The notes beneath the pieces were generated by a model. It was given only the letters and a program-made list of their open reading frames with translations, ran no database searches and had not been told where the DNA came from. DNA of 64,000 bases. Origin: Bacillota bacterium (GTDB lineage Bacteria; Bacillota; Clostridia; DSM-8532). This document shows, in pieces, positions 46,253 through 53,496 of this stretch. Numbering within the stretch: position 1 is the stretch's first letter; each line of letters starts with the position of its first letter. The position numbers and the translations under genes are program-made. The DNA is taken from contig JAEZJF010000009.1 of assembly GCA_023415825.1 (NCBI GenBank), positions 62,001-126,000 of the forward strand. The letters are read 5' to 3'.

Positions 46253-47266
46253 ATGAAAGTTTTTATGATTGGCGGAACAGGTCTGCTCGGCTCTGAAGGG
46301 GCAAAAGAATTGATACGCAGAGGCCATGAGGTTGCTTCAATAGCACTGCCCCCTATTCCTGCAGGAACCAACTTGCCCAAAGAAATGAAATTGTCCTTCG
46401 GAAACATTATGGAACTCAACGACGAAGAAATAAAAAAACATATGGAAGGATGCGAAGCCTTTGTTTTTGCAGCAGGAGTGGATGAAAGACTCGAAGGTCC
46501 GCCGCCGATCTATGATATGTTTTACAAGTACAACATAAAGCCCCTGGAGAGACTACTGAAGATTGCTAAAGAAGTCGGGATCAGGCATTCAGTAGTCCTC
46601 GGATCCTATTTTGCATACTTTGACAGGGTATGGAAGGACCTGAAGTTATATGAGACCCATCCATACATAAGAAGCCGTGTGGATCAGGCAAACATGGCCC
46701 TGTCATTCGCAGATAATGAAATGGATGTCTCTGTTTTGGAATTGCCCTATATATTTGGCACACAGCCTGGCCGCAAGCCGGTATGGGTTTTCCTGATCGA
46801 GCAGATTAAAGCAATGAAAGGTGCCACTTATTACCCAAGGGGCGGCACCACCATGGTCACTGTCAGGCAAGTTGGGCAGTGCATTGCAGGAGCATTGGAG
46901 AACGGCAGGAGCGGTGGGAATTATCCCGTTGGATATTACAATCTTACGTGGAAGGAAATGCTGACTATCATTCATAAGCATATGGGAGTTCCCAATAAGA
47001 AGATTATTACTATACCAAAATTAATATATAAACTTGGTATGAAGCGGATGATTGCGGAAAATCAGAAAAAAGGCACAGAACCAGGTCTCGATTTCATGGG
47101 ATTGGCAGAAATAATGACCAAGGAAGCATTTATAGACAAAAAAACAATTGTTGAAGAATTCGGCGTAGAGGCTGATGATATTGATAAGGCCATCGGTGAG
47201 TCAACCAGACTATGTCTTGATATTATGGAGGGCAAGCAAAAGGCCATAGATATGAAAGGTGAATAA
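46253..47266 (+). CDS. NAD-dependent epimerase/dehydratase family (extended SDR-like) protein
   Basis: About 337 aa. The N-terminal Rossmann motif MIGGTGLLGSEGAKELIRRGHEV shows a GxxGxxG pattern at about residues 7-13. The catalytic YxxxK is not obvious, so an atypical or non-catalytic SDR is possible. ATG 46253 lies 10 bases after GGGGG; ATG 46244 is an alternative but only two bases from that site. A 7-bp inverted repeat ACATATT / AATATGT (46210-46230) lies just upstream of the ribosome site. The gene may belong to the fucoside locus as a sugar-modifying enzyme, but this is not proven. Confidence 0.72.
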   Translation: MKVFMIGGTGLLGSEGAKELIRRGHEVASIALPPIPAGTNLPKEMKLSFGNIMELNDEEIKKHMEGCEAFVFAAGVDERLEGPPPIYDMFYKYNIKPLERLLKIAKEVGIRHSVVLGSYFAYFDRVWKDLKLYETHPYIRSRVDQANMALSFADNEMDVSVLELPYIFGTQPGRKPVWVFLIEQIKAMKGATYYPRGGTTMVTVRQVGQCIAGALENGRSGGNYPVGYYNLTWKEMLTIIHKHMGVPNKKIITIPKLIYKLGMKRMIAENQKKGTEPGLDFMGLAEIMTKEAFIDKKTIVEEFGVEADDIDKAIGESTRLCLDIMEGKQKAIDMKGE

Positions 47267-47285
47267 CCACCGGTCAAACTTGATC

Positions 47286-47333
47286 TTGACATTATCTATT
47301 CCATCGTTTATGTTTATCATGTAAACGTTTGCG
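47286..47333 (+). promoter_or_regulatory. Promoter with cre/LacI-type operator upstream of the oxidoreductase gene
   Basis: TTGACA (47286-47291), a 17-bp spacer and TATGTT (47309-47314) form a good sigmaA promoter. TGTAAACGTTTGCG (47320-47333) fits the catabolite-responsive/LacI-family consensus and lies on the expected start site, so repression by CcpA or a LacI-type regulator is likely. Confidence 0.6.
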
Positions 47334-47415
47334 TCATGTAACAGAAAGTCATTTAGTTTCTATATTTATCCGGGAAAACATATCGTTTTATTTCTATATA
47401 TAAGGGGGACAAAAA

Positions 47416-48432
47416 ATGACGAGGATAAAAACAGGTATTGTCGGATTAGGTAGACTCGGATTACATCATGCAATTGATATTAAAAATAATATTCCAGAAG
47501 CACAGCTCAGTGCAGCTTGCAGTATTTTTGAAGCGGATGCAGAAAAAGTAAGGGACTGGGGAATCCAGTTTTATACGGACTATGATGAGATGTTGCAAAA
47601 AGCGGATATCGATGCAGTCGTAATTGTCTCTTCTTCTGCAATGCATAAGGAACATGTCATAAAAGCGTTAAAAGCTGGAAAACATGTGTTCTGTGAGAAA
47701 CCTATGGCGCTTAACCTTAAAGAATGCCTGGAGATGGAGAAAATTGTTGATTCATATCCGGAGCTTGTATTCCAATTGGGATTTATGCGCAGATATGATC
47801 CTTCTCTTGCAGAAGCGAAACGTATGATTTGTGAAGGTAAGATTGGACGTCCCGTCATGCTTAAGGCGACCAACCTGGATCCAATAACAAGCATACAGGG
47901 CTTTATTGATTTTGCGCCTACAAGTGGTGGGGAATTTTTGGACATGGCTATACATGACATTGATTTGGCACTATGGTATCTGGAAGATGAAGTAGACACT
48001 ATATATGCCGTTGGTAATTCCTATTTAACTCCTGAAGTAATGCAGTACGGAGAATGTGATAATGCATTTGCCATTATGAAGTTCAAGAACGGGTCTATGG
48101 CATTTTTGCACCCTGGCCGAACCGCCCCCCACGGGCATCACAATGAGATTGAGATCATCGGAACGGATGCAACTTTGAAAATAGGTGCAATACCTCGGAA
48201 AAACAATATTCAGATTTACAATAGCGAAGGCGTACTGGAAGAATGTATCGGATCTTTTCAGGAAAGGTACAATGAAGCCTTTCTTCTAGAAAAGAAAGAA
48301 TTCTTTCACTGCATCATAAGCGGTAAAAAACCAAAATGCGGCGCAAAAGACGGGATTGCCGCCACCAGAATTGCTTATGCAGCTAATGATGCATACCAAA
48401 CAGGATTGGTAGTTAAGGTTGAATACAAATAG
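47416..48432 (+). CDS. Gfo/Idh/MocA family oxidoreductase (inositol 2-dehydrogenase-like)
   Basis: 338-aa NAD-dependent sugar/polyol dehydrogenase. The N-terminal nucleotide fold opens with GIVGLGRLGLHHA (8-20). The conserved EKP motif is in HVFCEKPMAL (about 90-99), and the family DMAIHDIDLALW block (about 176-187) holds the catalytic Asp and His. The C-terminal domain is a mixed beta sheet. It resembles inositol dehydrogenases (IolG) but substrates in this family vary widely. AAGGGGG precedes the ATG. Confidence 0.85.
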   Translation: MTRIKTGIVGLGRLGLHHAIDIKNNIPEAQLSAACSIFEADAEKVRDWGIQFYTDYDEMLQKADIDAVVIVSSSAMHKEHVIKALKAGKHVFCEKPMALNLKECLEMEKIVDSYPELVFQLGFMRRYDPSLAEAKRMICEGKIGRPVMLKATNLDPITSIQGFIDFAPTSGGEFLDMAIHDIDLALWYLEDEVDTIYAVGNSYLTPEVMQYGECDNAFAIMKFKNGSMAFLHPGRTAPHGHHNEIEIIGTDATLKIGAIPRKNNIQIYNSEGVLEECIGSFQERYNEAFLLEKKEFFHCIISGKKPKCGAKDGIAATRIAYAANDAYQTGLVVKVEYK

Positions 48433-48492
48433 CTTAGAATTCCGTGTCAGGTATTATTGCTAGTATTGGGATGATAAAAGCTAATCCGGCTG

Positions 48493-48720
48493 ATGCAAAT
48501 GCTCCGTACAGCCACCGATACGGCTAGTCGTGAACAAGCTGTAATGATAGCTGTACGGTTTCCTATTTATACAGCTTCAGCAGTTGACAAATATTATCAC
48601 GATGATAAAATGGGTGCTGTAAATGAGGTATCAAATACCTTAGGTGTCTCAGTTGGAAGAGTATACAGATACTTAAGTAAAATAAATAAAGATGTGAAAG
48701 TGGAGATGTTTTATGTCTAA
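48493..48720 (+). CDS. Small unknown ORF overlapping ridA (HTH-like segment)
   Basis: 75-aa reading frame ending inside the first codons of ridA. The central part AVNEVSNTLGVSVGRVYRYLSK looks like a helix-turn-helix. There is no good ribosome site and the start is uncertain. It may be the remnant of a regulator gene. A 9-bp inverted repeat CCGTACAGC / GCTGTACGG (48504-48512, 48550-48558) spans its 5' part. I cannot give it a function. Confidence 0.3.
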   Translation: MQMLRTATDTASREQAVMIAVRFPIYTASAVDKYYHDDKMGAVNEVSNTLGVSVGRVYRYLSKINKDVKVEMFYV

Positions 48721-49096
48721 GAAAGTGGTTAACGCAGCAGCAGCCCCGGCAACAATAGGACCTTATTCACATGCCATTGATACTGGACTTGGTTTAATCT
48801 TTACATCCGGTCAAATCCCGGTAGACCCTAAAACGGGTGAAATTGTGGAAGGTGGAATCGAAGCTCAGACAGAACAAGTGTTTGAAAATTTAAAGGCAGT
48901 TCTCGAAGCAGCTGGTACTTCCTTCAGCAAGGTTGTAAAAGCAACGGTGTTCCTACAGGACTTAAAGCATTTTGCTGTTGTGAATTCAATTTATACTAAG
49001 TACCTTGGGGTTGATTCTCCTGCGCGCTCTGCTGTGCAGGTAGCCGGTCTTCCGAAAGGCTCTATGGTTGAGATTGAGGTTATAGCATTAAAATAG
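48713..49096 (+). CDS. ridA: RidA/YjgF enamine/imine deaminase
   Basis: 127-aa RidA protein that hydrolyses reactive enamine/imine intermediates such as 2-aminoacrylate. Visible are APATIGPYSHAI (about residues 9-20), GLIFTSGQIPVDP, the active-site Arg in SPARSAVQV and the C-terminal EIEVIALK. The length is standard. The start ATG 48713 has GTGGAG seven bases upstream. It is the last chromosomal gene before the tRNA-Thr fragment that marks an integrated element. Confidence 0.95.
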   Translation: MSKKVVNAAAAPATIGPYSHAIDTGLGLIFTSGQIPVDPKTGEIVEGGIEAQTEQVFENLKAVLEAAGTSFSKVVKATVFLQDLKHFAVVNSIYTKYLGVDSPARSAVQVAGLPKGSMVEIEVIALK

Positions 49097-49284
49097 CTGA
49101 GTTTTGTGATAAAATTTTATCGAGCTGAGAGATATTTTATGAAGATCTATCAAAGCCGTTTTTTTGTGTGATAATTAACAAAAAGATGGCTCTGATTCTT
49201 TTTATAGGGATATAAAGCAGTACATCATCAATACACCATTCCAGATGATTTTATACAATTTTATAAGGTTTAAAAGCGATAACA

Positions 49285-49327
49285 AAAAACCTTGAAATAC
49301 TGATAAATCAATACTTCAAGGTTTTTC
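49285..49327. terminator. Bidirectional Rho-independent terminator
   Basis: 12-bp stem AAAAACCTTGAA / TTCAAGGTTTTT with an 18-base loop. T-runs follow on both strands, so it can end ridA on the plus strand and the tRNA-Thr transcript on the minus strand. Confidence 0.8.
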
Positions 49328-49330
49328 TAC

Positions 49331-49374
49331 TGGAGCCCTCAATCGGAGTTGAACCGATGACCTCATCCTTACCA
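49331..49374 (-). tRNA. 3' fragment of tRNA-Thr(GGT): attachment site of an integrated element
   Basis: On the minus strand, from the anticodon loop (TGGTAA) through the 3' anticodon-stem strand GGATG, variable loop AGGTC, a complete T-arm ATCGG-TTCAACT-CCGAT, the 3' acceptor strand TGAGGGC, discriminator T and encoded CCA. The 5' half (acceptor, D-arm, 5' anticodon stem) is absent upstream. Such 3' halves are left at one end when a tyrosine-integrase element inserts into a tRNA gene. The flanking chromosome lies on the CCA side (lower coordinates), so the element extends to higher coordinates. Confidence 0.82.
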
Positions 49375-49541
49375 TGTTTACGGAGCTACTTCTTAATTTG
49401 TATTACCCTGTATTATTACCTGTTAGATGGGCTTATTTCAAGTGTTCTGTACTAGTCAACTTATTAGTTGATATTATTTAGAATTACCTAACATCTGCAC
49501 GGTAAGGGTATGGGTAAGGGTATATTATCACTTTGGTCATT
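49375..49541. other. Element end: no gene, direct repeats
   Basis: No gene seen. GGTAAGGGTAT (49501-49511) and GGGTAAGGGTAT (49512-49523) form a tandem direct repeat. A 6-bp dyad TCAACT / AGTTGA lies near 49457-49472. Repeats of this kind near an att core can be integrase or excisionase binding sites. Confidence 0.45.
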
Positions 49542-49733
49542 TTATTCATTCTTTACGTCATTCTCATTAATGAAAGGCTTAACAAATTTATTAATGGTTG
49601 TTTTTAATCCGTAAAGTGGTCTTCCTTCTTCGCTTAAATAAATAAGTGTACCACCTACTAGGAGTGCCCCACCCATAGGTACTGCAAGATATGGATTGTC
49701 CTTTACTTTTTTTACAATGCTATCAAACGTCAT
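49542..49733 (-). CDS. Small membrane-type protein, unknown
   Basis: 63-aa protein with a single hydrophobic segment (about residues 15-33, PYLAVPMGGALLVGGTLIYL) between a basic N-terminus and a charged tail. AGGAGG eight bases before ATG 49733 supports it as a real gene. No function can be assigned. It lies near the inner edge of the integrated element and is AT-rich like its neighbours. Confidence 0.6.
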   Translation of the reverse strand: MTFDSIVKKVKDNPYLAVPMGGALLVGGTLIYLSEEGRPLYGLKTTINKFVKPFINENDVKNE

Positions 49734-49843
49734 AAATATCCTCCTCGTATATTATAGGGTTTTTAATACTTATAATAGTAAAGGATTCAATTTTGAAGTT
49801 CCATGACCATATTTCAAATTTTAGTGACTTATGTTTTCGGCAA

Positions 49844-50749
49844 TTAATCGGCTGCTTCAAATTTCTCATTATAATTACGAAGGGTCTTAATGACATCTTC
49901 CAAAACATTGCTCATCTCTTTCATATAATCAGCCTTAAAATCATTATCTATCAAAAACTGATTTTTACTATAATCGGGCATTTTAATATATTCCTTTAGA
50001 TTCACTTGATAAATTGCCTTAGTAAAATTATATAGTAATTTTTTTGTCTCCTTCAGTATATCAATCCATATTTGTTGTTTAAGCGTCTTTTGTACTAATA
50101 ATAATAGGTCCCTTTCTCCTACATTATTAATTACATCTTCTATATTTTGTGCATATAACATCAGAAATTCTTTTGATGATGTTATACTCATTAAAAATTC
50201 TACATCCTTATCTCCTATCTCGTGAATTGATGGCAATTTGTCTGGATTAGTTTCAAACTGGGGAAGATAATTTTCTATTTCATTTTTGAAACGAGAATGA
50301 TATACAAAAAGTGTATTAATAAACATCTCCATTTCAGTAACCGGCATTCCGTAAGTATTATTATCGATCAAGTATTCTTTTCTATCAGTAATCCGCTGGG
50401 CAAGGTATTTCTTGTGGAAAAAGTCTCGTATCATTTTCTCTGAATATCCGGATCCAGTTTTGCTCAGGATCAATGCTATCTCTGGTAGGGAAACTTTTCG
50501 GTTTTCAGAGAACATGTATTCAACGAATGCATTAAGCATGTTTCTTGGGATGTAGCGTGTACTTTTTCCATCCCGCACGATTTCAACTTTTGCAATACTT
50601 TTACAATATTCTTTGAAATGTCTCGCAATAATTTTAGGGGTATATAAATCCGATATATCCTTTTCCTTAAAACACCCGCTGCTCTCGAGTAAATCAAATA
50701 TTTCCTTTGGTGTCATCATATCGCATTTTGTTTTTTTCATTACTCTCAT
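49844..50749 (-). CDS. Unknown protein of the integrated element
   Basis: About 301 aa, start not certain: ATG 50749 (AAGAAAGAGAA upstream) or ATG 50740; reading further upstream gives only a hydrophobic extension. It is helix-rich, with lysine/glutamate-rich stretches and no signal peptide. An N-terminal region of about 150 residues (MTPKEIFDLLESSG, PEIALILSKTGSGYSEKMIRDFF) may contain winged-helix-like units. I do not recognise the family. It is the second-last gene of the minus-strand island run. Confidence 0.65.
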   Translation of the reverse strand: MRVMKKTKCDMMTPKEIFDLLESSGCFKEKDISDLYTPKIIARHFKEYCKSIAKVEIVRDGKSTRYIPRNMLNAFVEYMFSENRKVSLPEIALILSKTGSGYSEKMIRDFFHKKYLAQRITDRKEYLIDNNTYGMPVTEMEMFINTLFVYHSRFKNEIENYLPQFETNPDKLPSIHEIGDKDVEFLMSITSSKEFLMLYAQNIEDVINNVGERDLLLLVQKTLKQQIWIDILKETKKLLYNFTKAIYQVNLKEYIKMPDYSKNQFLIDNDFKADYMKEMSNVLEDVIKTLRNYNEKFEAAD

Positions 50750-50836
50750 TTCTCTTTCTTTTCTGACCAATATAATTTTAACTAACATTATCCTTAAAAG
50801 CATAATGACTTAAGGGTTTATAACTGATTAATTAAT

Positions 50837-51118
50837 TCAATCTGATACACTAAATTCGTGTTGAATATTTAAAATAGTCATAATAATAGAAAGTTCACGA
50901 TAAACAAGGTCTACAAAACTAATGCATAATTCGTATGCTATTTGTTCATCAAAATTCGTGAATTGATCATCAGAGCAACCATCGAAACATGGATAATCAT
51001 TACTTACTCTATTTAGTAAAATCTCCATTTGTTTTATTTGTTCGCCTGTCAGTGTGGGTATAGAAAAAACAAAGACTTTACGAATAACCCTTAGCGTAAT
51101 TATTTGGTCTTCCTCCAT
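50837..51118 (-). CDS. Small unknown acidic protein
   Basis: 93-aa acidic, mostly helical protein with no signal or transmembrane segment. CGGAGG lies before ATG 51118. It follows the ADP-ribosylglycohydrolase gene by 134 bp in the same direction. It could be a small accessory or inhibitor protein of the island system, but the sequence gives no family. Confidence 0.6.
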   Translation of the reverse strand: MEEDQIITLRVIRKVFVFSIPTLTGEQIKQMEILLNRVSNDYPCFDGCSDDQFTNFDEQIAYELCISFVDLVYRELSIIMTILNIQHEFSVSD

Positions 51119-51252
51119 ATTCTACCTCCGTCTAAATTACCGTAAATATTCCGAATTTAAACAGTATATTATGAAGTTTTCCGGTATTCTTAATTCTCAA
51201 AATTTAACTTTCCTTGCCTTTGTAGATCTGTTTATGATAAGTATCAAGCATT

Positions 51253-52815
51253 TTACAATTTGATTATATGTTTTCTAATGAGTTCCACGGTCTCCCCATC
51301 AACACCTAACTTATCCGCTATTACATTAATATCCGACATGCCGCTCATTAACATATCCACCAACTGGAGTATTTTCTTGAAGGTGATTCGCGCCAGCAAG
51401 GAATTGTTCAACAATTCCTGCACCCCTTTAGTATCGATCGAAAATAAGGCTTGTTTATTTATGACTTGGCTCATTTCAAGTTGAACCGGTTTTTCTACTT
51501 GTTCAAGATTTTTTGAAGCATCTTGGTCAGTTTTCCCTTTCTGTTCGAACTTCTTGACATACAAAGTTTGACCTAACAGGGTTATCATCTTATCGACAAT
51601 AACTCGGCCAGTTTTACCACTTGGTATAATTGAAGTGGTAATAAGCCTGATCTTACCAACAGGCGAATCCATCCAATCATTGTACTGAGTTTTATATTGA
51701 TTAGTGATATGCTTCGATGCCTCGATCATGTTGTTGGCAAGCAGAATTTCTGCAATGTTAACTAAACAATCGTAGTCTTGAAGTAACTTCCATTCAGTTG
51801 GAATCCAAGATGTCCCGCAGAGCATTCCCAATAATCCGCCGGTCATAGATGCAATTGTGTCGGTGTCCGCCCCAACCGAATATGCAGCAGTTTTTATTCC
51901 AAGTACAGGATTATTTGCGTATTTTGATGCCAAGTATAAAGATGAAAGAGTCGCGACGTCACCAGCACCGTTTGCTTGATCAAAACACTCCAGCCGTTTT
52001 AACACTGCGCTATCATTTACGAGCAAGCCTTTATTCAATGACTCAATAATAAACTCAAGCTTTTCAATCATCTTGTTAACAGTCTCTGCCCAAACACGGT
52101 GATAGTCATAACCAGAATGCTTTTCAGCAAAATCAAGCCATCCAGCAGGAAGCACATTCAGCTTTAGCGAGTTCCAGAATTTTAAGCCACCAATTACAGA
52201 TTTTATCAGCTCTCCGTACTCTAAAACAGTATCCTTTTTCATTAGATAATTTAGAGCAAAGGCATAACAGGTCGCCCCTAAAATTGCTCTTGGGTGTCCG
52301 TGTGTATATAGGCTATCCTTTATTACTTCTGTGATAAGGGTTTCTATATCTAGTTTATCAGCTGTTGCAATTACATGAGGTAAAATACGCATCGCTGCAC
52401 CATTACCACCAGCCGAAAAATATTCACGATTATCTTTTGATTCCCATGGAATCACACCTTTTTTATGAAGCCTTGCAGCATTCTTTAATGCACCACCTCC
52501 TCCACGTTCGTATTCCAGCCAATAAGGTAGCTCTTTTTTAATGAATGTAGATTCCCAATTCCCTGTGATGATACTCCTCGCAATTGCTAATATCATCTGT
52601 GTGTCATCACTGTACTCGCCAGGTAGTATTTTTTCGACGTGTGGCCAGTACTGGCCGCCAGTGCGCCGAGTCCATTCATGTAACTGCTCAATGGCCTTTG
52701 TATTTTTTGCAGTATTACTAGCCTTGAGTTCATTTGGCCAACCCAAGGCATCGCCAATAGCAGAAGCCAAAATTGCACCTGTTGATTTTTCAGCAATAGT
52801 CGGTATATTAGCCAT
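51253..52815 (-). CDS. ADP-ribosylglycohydrolase (DraG-like) with C-terminal extension
   Basis: 520-aa protein. Residues 1-345 form an ADP-ribosylglycohydrolase fold: IGDALGWPNE (20-29), the metal-binding YSDDTQM (68-74), AGGNGAAMR (135-143) and the second metal site GADTDTIASMTGGLLG (315-330). These enzymes remove ADP-ribose from modified macromolecules. A C-terminal extension of about 170 residues ends in a helix-turn-helix-like unit (SDINVIADKLGVDGETVELIRKHI), unusual for the family. It follows a DarT-like ADP-ribosyltransferase gene by 15 bp, so it is most likely the antidote that reverses or limits that activity. TTAAGAGGAGG precedes the ATG. Confidence 0.85.
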   Translation of the reverse strand: MANIPTIAEKSTGAILASAIGDALGWPNELKASNTAKNTKAIEQLHEWTRRTGGQYWPHVEKILPGEYSDDTQMILAIARSIITGNWESTFIKKELPYWLEYERGGGGALKNAARLHKKGVIPWESKDNREYFSAGGNGAAMRILPHVIATADKLDIETLITEVIKDSLYTHGHPRAILGATCYAFALNYLMKKDTVLEYGELIKSVIGGLKFWNSLKLNVLPAGWLDFAEKHSGYDYHRVWAETVNKMIEKLEFIIESLNKGLLVNDSAVLKRLECFDQANGAGDVATLSSLYLASKYANNPVLGIKTAAYSVGADTDTIASMTGGLLGMLCGTSWIPTEWKLLQDYDCLVNIAEILLANNMIEASKHITNQYKTQYNDWMDSPVGKIRLITTSIIPSGKTGRVIVDKMITLLGQTLYVKKFEQKGKTDQDASKNLEQVEKPVQLEMSQVINKQALFSIDTKGVQELLNNSLLARITFKKILQLVDMLMSGMSDINVIADKLGVDGETVELIRKHIIKL

Positions 52816-52830
52816 TATATTATCCTCCTC

Positions 52831-53496
52831 TTATGACTCAAATAAGATCTCTCTTGGTCTTCTTCCTGTTCTGACAATTTCGCTCCATCTTGTACTCAAT
52901 ACATCCGGTGCAATAAAAATATGTATATCTGGTACAGAAAAAGTTGTCAGTATAGCTGATACTCTCGTAGCAACATCGTCATTACCTACTGCAATTCCTG
53001 TTAAGTAGCTTCGAGGAACACATTCTTTTACTAACACCTCAGCCTGATCATCCGTCGGGCAACAACTCAACATGTTACGATCACGTTGTCTACCAAGCAC
53101 AGTCGGAGATGAAAACAGAGTCCCCAACCGCGACGAATCGCTAAAAATATATGATCCATAATTTCTAGCCGCATTGCAAGCGCAAAACTTCGTGTCTCTA
53201 TAATCAAATATTCCTAAGCTAATGTAGAGGACGACCCACTCCTGAAATATTTGATCAGTATTGCGCTGCTGTGCCTTTCTGAGAAACCATGAGTTCGGGT
53301 ACTCAACTGAGCAACAAACGTATTGAAGTTCGCCGTCATATCTATCAGCATCTGTCACGGTCTTAACATCAGAACGAATTGAATCGCTTGCAAGGATTCC
53401 TTCGCTGGTGGAAAGAATATGCGTCAACATTTGTAATTTCGTAAAGTGGCATAATCGCGTTACGCCTCGCCCTTTAAAACTCTCACGAGCCCCCAT
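52831..53496 (-). CDS. DarT-like ADP-ribosyltransferase (DUF4433 family)
   Basis: 221-aa protein with the layout of DarT DNA ADP-ribosyltransferases. Seen: the N-terminal NAD-binding His17-Phe-Thr19 in RLCHFTKLQML, Arg52 in DADRYDGEL, YPNSWFLRK (66-74) and the catalytic glutamate candidate Glu153 in QAEVLV. DarT enzymes transfer ADP-ribose from NAD to thymidine in single-stranded DNA and are toxic or anti-phage. The gene overlaps the helicase stop codon as TAATG and is followed by the ADP-ribosylglycohydrolase gene. Divergence from canonical DarT means the target base or even nucleic acid is open. Confidence 0.75.
   Translation of the reverse strand: MGARESFKGRGVTRLCHFTKLQMLTHILSTSEGILASDSIRSDVKTVTDADRYDGELQYVCCSVEYPNSWFLRKAQQRNTDQIFQEWVVLYISLGIFDYRDTKFCACNAARNYGSYIFSDSSRLGTLFSSPTVLGRQRDRNMLSCCPTDDQAEVLVKECVPRSYLTGIAVGNDDVATRVSAILTTFSVPDIHIFIAPDVLSTRWSEIVRTGRRPREILFES

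Noticed and set aside
49331..49440. Complete tRNA gene
   Set aside because: Only the 3' half is present; no D-arm or 5' acceptor strand matching TGAGGGC is found next to it.
49490..49530. C-terminal tail of an integrase gene
   Set aside because: One frame reads HGKGMGKG after a stop codon, but no integrase motif precedes it, so I kept it only as a direct repeat.
51253..53496. Canonical DarTG toxin-antitoxin pair
   Set aside because: No macrodomain is visible; the antidote-like gene encodes an ADP-ribosylglycohydrolase instead.
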